From an uncultured Opitutia bacterium (GTDB taxonomy: Bacteria > Verrucomicrobiota > Verrucomicrobiia > Opitutales > UBA953): a DNA stretch of 20,604 bases. How positions within the stretch are numbered: position 1 is the first letter of the stretch; every line of letters begins with the position of its first letter. The stretch lies in the NCBI GenBank assembly GCA_903840235.1, contig CAIMFE010000047.1:1-20604 (forward strand). Reading direction: 5' to 3'. Shown here piece by piece: positions 1-7,280 of this stretch. Below the pieces are notes generated by a model. The model did no database searches. It saw only the letters and a list, made by a program, of their open reading frames with translations, and was not told the origin of the DNA. Made by a program: the position numbers and the translations under genes.

Positions 1-397
1 CTGGTGGCTCGGAAAGAATTTCGGCAAGCGTGTAGAAAATAAACCTGACGGATGGTTATTCAAAAAGAAATATATCGAGGAAGCAGACATACACTTTAAG
101 GAAAACGGCTCACTCTCCTTAGTCATTGCGCGCTTCATTCCCATCATGCGTACCTTTGTACCTTTTGTGGCAGGTATGGCGCATATGCCAGGTATCAAAT
201 TTTTAAAATGGAACGTCGTTGGTGCTATAATCTGGATAACCTCACTCGTTGGAATCGGACACTTCATCGGCCAAACTGAATTCGCCGACAGCCTGCATAA
301 AGTAATTATCTTAGTCATCGTCATTTCTTTCCTACCTTTAGCTTGGAAAATAATGCGTCGCCTGCTTAAGCCTGGAACACAGGAACCCAAAGCTTAA
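1..397 (+). CDS. DedA-family (SNARE-associated / VTT domain) membrane protein, 5'-truncated
   Basis: The reading frame is open from base 2 to the TAA at 395-397, so this is the C-terminal 131 or so residues of a gene that starts left of the window. The ATG at 146 is internal. The segment RFIPIMRTFVPFVAGMA is the conserved DedA signature (arginine and prolines in a re-entrant helix, then an AG pair). Two hydrophobic segments follow, WNVVGAIIWITSLVGIGHFIG and a final helix, and then a short basic tail. DedA proteins are inner-membrane proteins linked to lipid-carrier recycling (undecaprenyl phosphate or phosphatidylethanolamine flipping) and membrane homeostasis; the substrate of this member cannot be told from the sequence. 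Its last 32 bases overlap the 3' end of the convergent histidine kinase gene. Confidence 0.9.
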   Translation, partial: WWLGKNFGKRVENKPDGWLFKKKYIEEADIHFKENGSLSLVIARFIPIMRTFVPFVAGMAHMPGIKFLKWNVVGAIIWITSLVGIGHFIGQTEFADSLHKVIILVIVISFLPLAWKIMRRLLKPGTQEPKA

Positions 398-2087
398 ATA
401 CGGTTCCGGTCTTACCCGTGGACTCGACAATAATGTCTCCACGGTGATCCCGTAAAATTCGTTTAACAATTGCTAGGCCCAGTCCCGTACCATCTTCACG
501 ACTGGTAAAGAAGGACTCGAAAATTTTGTTCTGAATTTGTTGAGGAATACCACTACCCGTATCTGCAATCGTGATGACGACCATTTTCCCCTGTGACGAG
601 GGATCGATTCCTACCTTGATGTTTAAGTTACCACCTGACGGCATGGCTTGAATCGCATTGAGAATTAAATTTAAGAAAACTTGCTGAATCTGACCAGGGT
701 TTCCTTCCACCAACGGCAAATTGTCTTCGACGATAACTTTAGCAACGACTCCAGCCTGCTGAAACTTGAGGCGAATAAGCATGACGGCACTCTGAGCCGC
801 TTCGCCGAGGTTAATTGACTTAAAAGCACCAGACTGCGCTTTGCTCATACCCAAAACGCGTGAGACCACGCCTTCCATGTGTATCACCTTTTCACGCATC
901 ACACCGATGTCCTCAAATCGAGGATCAGTCGCGGATATTCCTTGTCCTAAAGTATCACATAATAATTTTAATACCGTAAGCGGATTACGAATTTCGTGAG
1001 CAACCTCAGCAGAAAGTAAACCCAATGCCGTTAAGCGTTCACTGCGACGGAGTCCTTCTTCCACCGTAAAGACCTTGGCATACAGTCGGGAATTCTGAAT
1101 GGAAGATGCACCGAAAGAGGCCAAGGCGGTCACTAAATGTTTATCATCATCAGAAAACCGATATGCACCCATCGCGATACAAACTAAAATTCCAAACGTA
1201 TCATCTTCATATTTTACCGGTACCGCGAGAAGTGACGATGCCGCGACTGGGTTAATGAGCTTCGAAAATAAATGTTCTTCAGATTTTCCGATGATCGGTA
1301 CAACTAAGGCGCGACTACGGTTAATCGCTGTGCCAATGGAACTCTGATTTAATTCAAGTTTCTCGTTAAACGCACTACCCTCTAAATTACCTTCAACTCG
1401 TTTAAGTTTAAGCTGGTTATCGATGAACTTGTAATAGGCCACAACTCGAGCACCCAACAAGGCTTTGGTATGTCTCACTAAGTCTAAGGAAATCCCTGGT
1501 TCATCTCTTTCGCGGGCCAGAGCCTGTGCCGCCGAAACGAGCGATTCTAACTGAGCTGCTTTGGAACGGAGCTGACGTAAGAGCCAGATTCGTCCGACTG
1601 CTTTGGATGCTTCGTTAGTGAGCAGCGATAAAAACGCCACGTCAGCATCGGTAAAAGCATTCACGCGATCAGCATCACAATTTACGACACCAATCACATT
1701 ACCCATCAGTTCCATCGGCACAGCTAATTCACAAAGCACACTGCTGCGTAATTCTACGTAACGATTATCTTTTCGTACGTCAGGAACCAATAAAGGCTTG
1801 GCGTGCAATGCGACCCAGCCGGTGATACCCTGTCCTGCTGGTAAAACTTTGTCGTGCGATTTTTCGTCGAGTCCATTGCTCACTTCAATTCGCAACGTCC
1901 CCGTGCTGGGCTCCAACAAAGAAATCGAAGCACTCGTAGCACCTAAGGTGCGCACGACTTCAGATAAAATAAAATTGAGCGCTTCGCGAGGATCCTCGGT
2001 CGCATTCACAAAAGCGCCTACTCGATATAAACAATCGAGAACGCGTGCGTCGTTGGGTCGGTCCGGTGAAGGATTTTGGCTGCTCAT
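366..2087 (-). CDS. Soluble double-GAF sensor histidine kinase (NtrB-like catalytic core)
   Basis: A protein of 573 residues if it starts at the ATG at 2087. A longer frame reaches 2159, but it lies inside cysE and encodes a tryptophan- and arginine-rich stretch unlike a GAF N-terminus. Two GAF domains cover about residues 20-170 and 190-340. The dimerisation and phosphoacceptor helix carries AEVAHEIRNPL with the predicted autophosphorylated His364. The HATPase domain shows the N box (NLILNAIQAMP, 473-483), G1 (DTGSG, 509-513), F box (FESFF, 523-527) and G2 (GTGLGL, 533-538), so it should be an active kinase. There is no transmembrane segment, so it should sense a cytosolic signal through GAF. 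The start lies one base past the cysE stop, which suggests translational coupling. No response regulator is present in the window, so its partner is unknown. Confidence 0.92.
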   Translation of the reverse strand: MSSQNPSPDRPNDARVLDCLYRVGAFVNATEDPREALNFILSEVVRTLGATSASISLLEPSTGTLRIEVSNGLDEKSHDKVLPAGQGITGWVALHAKPLLVPDVRKDNRYVELRSSVLCELAVPMELMGNVIGVVNCDADRVNAFTDADVAFLSLLTNEASKAVGRIWLLRQLRSKAAQLESLVSAAQALARERDEPGISLDLVRHTKALLGARVVAYYKFIDNQLKLKRVEGNLEGSAFNEKLELNQSSIGTAINRSRALVVPIIGKSEEHLFSKLINPVAASSLLAVPVKYEDDTFGILVCIAMGAYRFSDDDKHLVTALASFGASSIQNSRLYAKVFTVEEGLRRSERLTALGLLSAEVAHEIRNPLTVLKLLCDTLGQGISATDPRFEDIGVMREKVIHMEGVVSRVLGMSKAQSGAFKSINLGEAAQSAVMLIRLKFQQAGVVAKVIVEDNLPLVEGNPGQIQQVFLNLILNAIQAMPSGGNLNIKVGIDPSSQGKMVVITIADTGSGIPQQIQNKIFESFFTSREDGTGLGLAIVKRILRDHRGDIIVESTGKTGTVFKLWVPVFQA

Positions 2088-2088
2088 C

Positions 2089-2895
2089 TTACAGCGAATG
2101 ATCCATGTCCAACGCAGGCGCGTCCACGGTGGTTTCTCCAACCACTTTTGCGGGCACACCGGCTACGGTGGTATGGGGTGCGACATCTTTTAAAACAACC
2201 GAACCAGCACCGATTTTAGCACCTTCGCCGATGGTGATGTTACCAAGAATTTTAGAGCCTGCGCTGATTAATACACCCGAGTGAATTTTTGGATGTCGAT
2301 CGCCACGAGCTTTACCGGTTCCACCCAAAGTAACTTCGTGAAGAATCGAAACATTGTCACCAACGACCGCGGTCTCACCGGCGATAAAGCCTGTGGCATG
2401 ATCCAATAAAATTCCTACGCCGAAACGAGCCGCTGGATGAATATCCACGGCGAGGTGTTCCGACATTAAAGACTGCAGGTACATCGCTAAATCTTTGCGA
2501 CCGGACTTCCACAAGTAATGAGAAATGCGATGCAGTGAAATAGCATGGAAACCTTTATACCATAAATAAGGTACCAAGGCATGTTCAGTCGCCGGGTCGC
2601 GCTCGAGAATCGCCTTAATGTCCATGCGCATCTGCGAAACGATTTCGGGATCAGCTTGCAGCGCTTCTGCTAAAGCTAGCACCACAACCGCTGAATCTTT
2701 TCCCGTCAGAGACAGTCGATCCACCAGACGATGGACAATGCCATCGGCAAAATTTTTGCGCTCTAAGACGTAACGTTTTAATAAGGGACTTAAAGCGGCC
2801 TCGCTTTGACTGATCTGTTCAGCCCGGGCACGCAGCTCCTCCCAGAGGGAAGCCTCGGTTGCGCATACGACCGCGATGTTCTTGGCATTAGCCAT
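2089..2895 (-). CDS. cysE: Serine O-acetyltransferase
   Basis: Transfers acetyl from acetyl-CoA to L-serine to give O-acetylserine, the first step of cysteine synthesis. With the ATG at 2895 it is 268 residues, close to the 273 of E. coli CysE. A TTG at 2931 would add 12 residues, but the ATG is preferred, with AGAGG 14 bases upstream. Residues 1-140 form the helical N-terminal SAT domain. From about 150 on there is a left-handed beta helix of hexapeptide repeats. The catalytic pair Asp165-His166 (LLDHATG) and His201 (GDRHPKI) keep the 35-residue spacing of E. coli His158 and His193. The GGTGKARGDRHP loop and the AGVPAKVVG end are also conserved. The C-terminal residue is Leu, where the well-studied enzymes have the Ile that docks into CysK. 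It sits upstream of the histidine kinase gene and downstream of the phosphatase gene. Confidence 0.96.
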   Translation of the reverse strand: MANAKNIAVVCATEASLWEELRARAEQISQSEAALSPLLKRYVLERKNFADGIVHRLVDRLSLTGKDSAVVVLALAEALQADPEIVSQMRMDIKAILERDPATEHALVPYLWYKGFHAISLHRISHYLWKSGRKDLAMYLQSLMSEHLAVDIHPAARFGVGILLDHATGFIAGETAVVGDNVSILHEVTLGGTGKARGDRHPKIHSGVLISAGSKILGNITIGEGAKIGAGSVVLKDVAPHTTVAGVPAKVVGETTVDAPALDMDHSL

Positions 2896-3012
2896 AATCA
2901 AGTAATTCGCCTCTTTTGCCCCGTTTGGCAATCCACGAGTAAATAAAATCCTAAAACTGCCCCAGAACTAAGTCATAAAGAGCACTTGGCCTTACAGTTG
3001 CGGAGTAGAATA

Positions 3013-4398
3013 CTAACTTAAACCCGCAGCCCGAAGAATATTCGCATGCACCTGCTCATTTCGTAAATACGGAGTGAAGAGCGAAGCCCCCGGTCCGTAA
3101 GCACAGAATTCAACCATTTCGGCGGTGTGGTTCCCACTCGTCCACCCCGCTGCCGTATACGATGGGAGTATTTTCTGAAGAGATTCTACATCCGAAATTG
3201 AATTCAAATCATCTTTTTTGAAATTAAGATTTGTGACACGGACCACTAAATCGCGGAACGCCGTAACCGATTTTATACTTTCAGATTCAGCGAACAGTCG
3301 CTCGAGTGACATCGTGAACTCACCCAAACGTAAGAAGTTTTTATTGGTATCAAAATAAGTCGGAACGACTGTCTCAAAATTATCATTACCTACGCCATTA
3401 ATCTGCATTCCGCCCGTACCGTGGTCGGTTGTAATAATCAGTAAAGTGTCGGGGTTCTTCTCGATAAAACTCAGCACCGTCGCAATGGTCTCATCAAAAG
3501 CCAATTGCTCTAGAATAATCGCCGCCGCGTCATTCGCATGTCCCGCGTGATCCACGCGTCCGCCTTCAATCATCAGGAAAAAACCCTCGGAGCCCTGTGA
3601 CAATTGCTCCAATGCTACTTGTGACATTTCCTTCAAGGTTGGAGTGAATGCTTTCAGCTCAGGCGTATTAATACGATCAATCTCAAAGGGAAAATATTTC
3701 TCGGCAAATAATCCGAGTAATGGCTGACGTTCTTTAACCGCCAAAAGGTCTTCACGATTCTGGACAATTTTATATCCAAACTTCTGATATGCATTTTTAA
3801 GATTATTATCAAAATGCGTCCAGCCACCCCCGAGAATCACATCCACACCGCGTTCTAAATATTGCTGAGCAATTTCGGACTGTAATTTACGCGCTGGCAG
3901 ATTTGCCACAAAGCCCGCAGGTGTCGCATGCGTAGCGGTCGCAGTCGTAACCAATCCGGTCAACTTTCGCGCTGCTTTCATTTTCTGCAACAGGGTCACT
4001 GGCTTCCGACCATCAGGAGTGATATTGATAACTCCGTTTTCAATTCGTTCACCAATGCCCCAGCAACTCGCCGCGGCAGCCGAATCAGTAACCAAACCAG
4101 TCGTTGAGTAAGTTTCACAAAGCGATCTGACCGCGGGTAGGTCTTGATAGATTTTCATCCATTGGCTGCTTCTATTTTCTTTTAATTTTAAAAACTGTTG
4201 GGTCGCACAAAGAGTTCCTAAACCCATACCGTCACTCACCATAAAAATAATATTTTTAGCCGAACCGATTCCCGCATTAGCTTTACTCTCACGCGGACTA
4301 GCACCCAACGCAGGTACGGCCGCAGCACCTAAAACAATACTACCGGCCCCGGCAAATTTTAGGAAATCGCGACGTGAGGTCGTGCGGTTTTTAGACAT
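3013..4398 (-). CDS. Tat-exported alkaline phosphatase (PhoA superfamily)
   Basis: Hydrolyses phosphate monoesters outside the cytoplasm. It has 461 residues. The N-terminus has the twin-arginine motif TSRRDFLKFAGAG (residues 7-19), then a hydrophobic stretch and a probable cleavage near Ala33, so export of a folded enzyme by Tat is expected. The catalytic nucleophile is Ser106 in TDSAAAAS. Metal ligands line up with E. coli PhoA: Asp56, Thr159, Glu278, Asp283, His287, Asp325, His326 and His424. Arg170 fits the phosphate-binding arginine. E. coli Asp153 and Lys328 correspond to His157 and His284, as in mammalian enzymes. There is no clear Shine-Dalgarno sequence; TTTAAT at 4415-4420 (read on the minus strand) could be a -10 box. 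I saw no convincing Pho box. It lies between thrS and cysE, with 72 bases to thrS. Confidence 0.93.
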   Translation of the reverse strand: MSKNRTTSRRDFLKFAGAGSIVLGAAAVPALGASPRESKANAGIGSAKNIIFMVSDGMGLGTLCATQQFLKLKENRSSQWMKIYQDLPAVRSLCETYSTTGLVTDSAAAASCWGIGERIENGVINITPDGRKPVTLLQKMKAARKLTGLVTTATATHATPAGFVANLPARKLQSEIAQQYLERGVDVILGGGWTHFDNNLKNAYQKFGYKIVQNREDLLAVKERQPLLGLFAEKYFPFEIDRINTPELKAFTPTLKEMSQVALEQLSQGSEGFFLMIEGGRVDHAGHANDAAAIILEQLAFDETIATVLSFIEKNPDTLLIITTDHGTGGMQINGVGNDNFETVVPTYFDTNKNFLRLGEFTMSLERLFAESESIKSVTAFRDLVVRVTNLNFKKDDLNSISDVESLQKILPSYTAAGWTSGNHTAEMVEFCAYGPGASLFTPYLRNEQVHANILRAAGLS

Positions 4399-4422
4399 AT
4401 TTTAAATCAAATGAATTAAACA

Positions 4423-4445
4423 CACTCTGCAATCCGTGAAGAGTG
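4423..4445 (-). terminator. Possible weak hairpin between thrS and the phosphatase gene
   Basis: CACTCT at 4423-4428 and AGAGTG at 4440-4445 form a perfect 6-base inverted repeat with an 11-base loop. On the transcribed minus strand it is followed by TGTTTAATT, a poor T tract. It could attenuate read-through from thrS into the phosphatase gene or act as an operator for the latter. The stem is short and may be chance. Confidence 0.25.
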
Positions 4446-4470
4446 ACATTTCAGCGTCGGACAAGCAAGA

Positions 4471-6357
4471 CTACGCACCGTGTGCGCCTGAAGATGGACT
4501 AGGTGAAGCGGGTGCAGCCACTACAGCTTTCAGGCGACGTTCGGCAATTTCCGCAGTTACCAAGGAGATAAACTCTTCAAAGGTGCGATTGCCCTCGAAT
4601 GACTTATCCGCACGAGAGCGAATATTTACCAAGCCAGCTTCTTTTTCTTTGGCACCGACGACTAACATGTGTGGCACCTTGGTGAGTTCGGCACGACGGA
4701 TCTTGGCACCCAGTTTATCGGACGATCCATCAACCGAGCAGCGAATATTTAATTCGGTTAATTTCTTACCGAGTTCTTCGCAATAAGGATTCATATCATC
4801 GTTCAAGGAAATGATACGTACCTGTTCAGGAGCCAACCAGGTTGGGAAGTCGCCCGCGAAGTGTTCAATTAAAATACCGACGAATCTTTCCATCGATCCA
4901 AACGGCGCACGGTGAATCATTACCGGACGGTGCGGTTTGTTGTCAGGACCAATGAATGAAAGTTCAAATCTTTCAGGTAAATTGAAATCCACTTGGACGG
5001 TGCCCAACTGCCACTCCCGGCCGATGACGTCGCGAACGACGAAGTCGATCTTAGGTCCATAAAATGCGGCTTCTCCTGCCTCTTCAGTAAAACTAACTCC
5101 GAGTGTGGCGGCGGCGGCACGACAAGCGGCTTCTGCCTTATCCCAATTTTCAGTCGAGCCTGTATATTTATTGGAGTCAGGATTTCTTAAACCAACGCGA
5201 ACGCGATAATCGTTAAGACCGAGAGTCTTGAGGACAATCTTTACCAATTCGAGACAGCCCTGAACTTCTTGTCCGACCTGATCTTCAGTACAGAAAAGGT
5301 GTCCATCATCTTGCGTAAATCCACGGACCCGCGTCATACCATTAAGTTCACCGGATTGTTCCCAGCGATAGACGGTACCGAACTCAGCTAAACGAACTGG
5401 CAAATCGCGATAGGAGTGAGGCTGAGAAGCAAAAATTCTGATGTGGTGCGGACAGTTCATCGGCTTCAGTAAGAAACCCTGAATAACACCCTGCTCGAGT
5501 CGGTTAGTGAGTTCACCACATCCACAACCTTCTTTTGATAACATCTCCATCGCTTCGCGTTCCACGAGCGGTGGGAACTGGGCGTCTTTGTAGTAGGGGA
5601 AGTGTCCGGAAGTACGGTATAAATCTAAATTACCAATATGCGGTGTGAATACCTGCTTATATCCGGTGCGAAATAATTGTTCCGAAATAAAATTCTGGAG
5701 TTCTTGACGAACAACCGCGCCATTAGGTGTCCAAAGAATAAGCCCCTGCCCTACTTTTTCATCGATGTGGAAAAGTTTTAATTCTTTGCCGAGTTTTCGG
5801 TGATCGCGTTTCTTGGCTTCTTCGGCACGCGCGAGAGATTGTTCTAGCTCATCCTTGGTCGCAAATGCGGTACCGTAAATTCGTTGTAACTGTTTATTTT
5901 TCTCGTTACCGCGATGATAAGCACCGGCGATATTTAAAAGTTTGAATGCTTTGACCTGCGAAGAATAACGCACGTGAGTGCCCGCACATAAGTCCATGAA
6001 CTCACCATTTTTATAAAAGGAAATTTTTTCGCCTTCAGGGATGTCGGCCAGACGTCCGAGTTTATAAAGATTTTGTCCACGTTCCTTAATGATAACTTCT
6101 GCTTCTTCACGACTGCACTCCATCCGTTCGAATTTCTGATTCTCTTTCGAGATACGTTTCATCTCTTCTTCGATTTTAATTAGGTCTTCGGCGGTGAAGG
6201 CGTGATCCAAATCAAAATCGTAATAAAAACCATTATCCGTGGGCGGCCCGATATCGAGTTGTGCCTGGGGAAATAATCTTAAAACAGCTGCGCCGAGCAT
6301 GTGAGCGGCTGAGTGACGAATCTCCTCTAAGGGAGTCATAGGTGTACGTGTAGACAT
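4471..6357 (-). CDS. thrS: Threonyl-tRNA synthetase lacking the N-terminal TGS domain
   Basis: Charges tRNA-Thr. The ATG at 6357 gives 628 residues. The frame continues back to a TTG at 6429, but the extra 24 residues do not resemble a TGS domain and would cover a leader hairpin. The protein begins almost at the editing domain: HSAAH (His15, His19) and CAGTH (Cys124, His128) are the HxxxH and CxxxH editing-site motifs. The class II catalytic core has the zinc ligands Cys302 (KPMNCPHH), His353 (QDDGHLF) and His482 (MIHRAPFGSMERF). The anticodon-binding domain starts near residue 510. Two oddities are an insertion with CGCG at residues 278-281 just before the KPMNCP motif, and an Ala/Pro/Ser-rich C-terminal tail. 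GGGG lies about 14 bases before the start. Confidence 0.95.
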   Translation of the reverse strand: MSTRTPMTPLEEIRHSAAHMLGAAVLRLFPQAQLDIGPPTDNGFYYDFDLDHAFTAEDLIKIEEEMKRISKENQKFERMECSREEAEVIIKERGQNLYKLGRLADIPEGEKISFYKNGEFMDLCAGTHVRYSSQVKAFKLLNIAGAYHRGNEKNKQLQRIYGTAFATKDELEQSLARAEEAKKRDHRKLGKELKLFHIDEKVGQGLILWTPNGAVVRQELQNFISEQLFRTGYKQVFTPHIGNLDLYRTSGHFPYYKDAQFPPLVEREAMEMLSKEGCGCGELTNRLEQGVIQGFLLKPMNCPHHIRIFASQPHSYRDLPVRLAEFGTVYRWEQSGELNGMTRVRGFTQDDGHLFCTEDQVGQEVQGCLELVKIVLKTLGLNDYRVRVGLRNPDSNKYTGSTENWDKAEAACRAAAATLGVSFTEEAGEAAFYGPKIDFVVRDVIGREWQLGTVQVDFNLPERFELSFIGPDNKPHRPVMIHRAPFGSMERFVGILIEHFAGDFPTWLAPEQVRIISLNDDMNPYCEELGKKLTELNIRCSVDGSSDKLGAKIRRAELTKVPHMLVVGAKEKEAGLVNIRSRADKSFEGNRTFEEFISLVTAEIAERRLKAVVAAPASPSPSSGAHGA

Positions 6358-6377
6358 ACGAAAAAGGTTACCCCATT

Positions 6378-6402
6378 CGCTAGGGTCTCTTCGACCCAAG
6401 CG
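6378..6402 (-). promoter_or_regulatory. Hairpin in the thrS leader
   Basis: The arms CGCTAGGGTC (6378-6387) and GACCCAAGCG (6393-6402) pair over nine of ten positions, with one internal mismatch and a five-base loop. The hairpin lies 20 bases upstream of the chosen thrS start, just before the G-rich stretch that may bind the ribosome. Structured thrS leaders control expression in other bacteria, by ThrRS binding in E. coli and by T-box in Firmicutes. This one shows neither a Thr anticodon loop nor a T-box sequence, so a regulatory role is only inferred. Confidence 0.4.
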
Positions 6403-6447
6403 CAAGAATGGACACGCCTCCCTTGCCAATATTTGAGATATTACGCC

Positions 6448-7224
6448 TTATTCCTTAACAATTTCGTAGGTCATCGTCACCACCACGCGAATCGTTTTCT
6501 CAATAGAACTGGTATCGATGGAACTGTAGTCGCTGTCACCGACGGAGTCTTTGGCTTGAATAGAAAACGCACCCTGTGACGCATCGATCAATGTGCCTAT
6601 CTTACTACCCGAACCTGAAACTAAAACATCAGCACGAGCGCGTGCATTTTTTGATGCAATCAAGAGTAGTTCTTTTTTCGAATCATCTACGTTGATAAGT
6701 TTATAAGCCAACTGTCTACGGTCTACTTCAACGTCATTTTCAAAAACAAAATCTTCACGCGAAAGTTTATCAACTAAATCAACGTTGGCTGAGGTAATTT
6801 TAAAACGCTGAAAATAAACAAAATCAGGGACTAATCCTCGTGCATATTTGTCATATTCAATCGCTGCGGTTGTCTTGGCATTAGCTGGCTCCAAACGAAT
6901 TTGTTCAATGGCCTCGATATTAATTTCGTCGGGTTTAAAGCCGTAATCGAGCAACTTTTTCTGGAAAATATCACGTTGAGCAACGAATGCTTTTCTACCG
7001 ATGGCTGCATCCGTACCGCGCCAAGTAATAATGTAGTTAATGATTGCTTGATCCGATTTTACATTCTGGGTGGCTACACCCTTAACCATAATGGAGGGCT
7101 GGCTTTTTCTCACCTGAGCAATCGCTGTGCTTAATTTTTCAGAACCAATAATGAAACCAAGGGCTAAAGAAGCACCGAGTAAGAGAAAAGCGATACGTTG
7201 AGAGTTCGTAGGAGATTGCGACAT
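6448..7224 (-). CDS. SIMPL-domain (DUF541 / YggE-like) membrane-anchored protein
   Basis: A protein of 258 residues. Residues 10-30 (IAFLLLGASLALGFIIG) form one hydrophobic N-terminal anchor or uncleaved signal. The rest should be periplasmic. The body fits the SIMPL fold: an early beta strand 'IMVKGVATQNVKSDQAIINYIITW', a central region with FQRFKITSANVDLVDKLS, and the late segment 'LLLIASKNARARADVLVSGSGSKIGTLIDASQGAFSI', which matches the A...RA..LA...G..lG family pattern. The molecular function of bacterial SIMPL proteins is poorly defined; YggE is linked to oxidative stress. The ATG at 7224 has no Shine-Dalgarno sequence, and a strong promoter ends eight bases upstream. The gene lies 90 bases upstream of thrS and could be co-transcribed with it. 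Confidence 0.85.
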   Translation of the reverse strand: MSQSPTNSQRIAFLLLGASLALGFIIGSEKLSTAIAQVRKSQPSIMVKGVATQNVKSDQAIINYIITWRGTDAAIGRKAFVAQRDIFQKKLLDYGFKPDEINIEAIEQIRLEPANAKTTAAIEYDKYARGLVPDFVYFQRFKITSANVDLVDKLSREDFVFENDVEVDRRQLAYKLINVDDSKKELLLIASKNARARADVLVSGSGSKIGTLIDASQGAFSIQAKDSVGDSDYSSIDTSSIEKTIRVVVTMTYEIVKE

Positions 7225-7232
7225 AGTTAATC

Positions 7233-7262
7233 ATTATACCAAGTCGGTATAACTGAAGTCAA
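7233..7262 (-). promoter_or_regulatory. Near-consensus sigma-70 promoter of the SIMPL-domain gene
   Basis: On the minus strand, TTGACT (7257-7262) and a perfect TATAAT (7233-7238) are separated by 18 bases. This is the best promoter in the window. With usual spacing, transcription would start near 7226, only about two bases before the ATG at 7224, which predicts an essentially leaderless mRNA. The cysS stop codon lies at 7281-7283, so the promoter fills the gap between the genes and makes the SIMPL gene, and perhaps thrS, independent of cysS. Confidence 0.68.
7234..7252. promoter_or_regulatory. Perfect palindrome overlapping the -10 box (candidate operator)
   Basis: TTATACC (7234-7240) and GGTATAA (7246-7252) are exact reverse complements around the five bases AAGTC. 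The 19-base element covers five bases of the -10 hexamer and most of the spacer of the SIMPL promoter. Size and position match a site for a dimeric repressor such as a TetR- or GntR-family protein. No regulator gene is nearby. Part of the symmetry comes from the A/T-rich -10 box itself. Confidence 0.42.
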
Positions 7263-7280
7263 CCGCTCTAATAAAATTAT

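Noticed and set aside
1099..1347. Open frames opposite or inside the larger genes (for example at 1099-1347, 4436-4786, 10412-10798 and 18147-18479)
   Set aside because: They lack recognisable domains and are explained by the strong coding frame on the other strand or in another phase.
2088..2159. N-terminal extension of the histidine kinase into cysE
   Set aside because: The added residues are encoded inside cysE and look unlike a GAF N-terminus; the ATG at 2087 right after the cysE stop is a better start.
2896..2931. TTG start for cysE
   Set aside because: It adds 12 residues that look unrelated to the family; the ATG at 2895 gives a near-normal length.
6358..6429. TTG start giving a longer ThrRS
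   Set aside because: The extra 24 residues do not resemble TGS and would place the leader hairpin inside the coding region.
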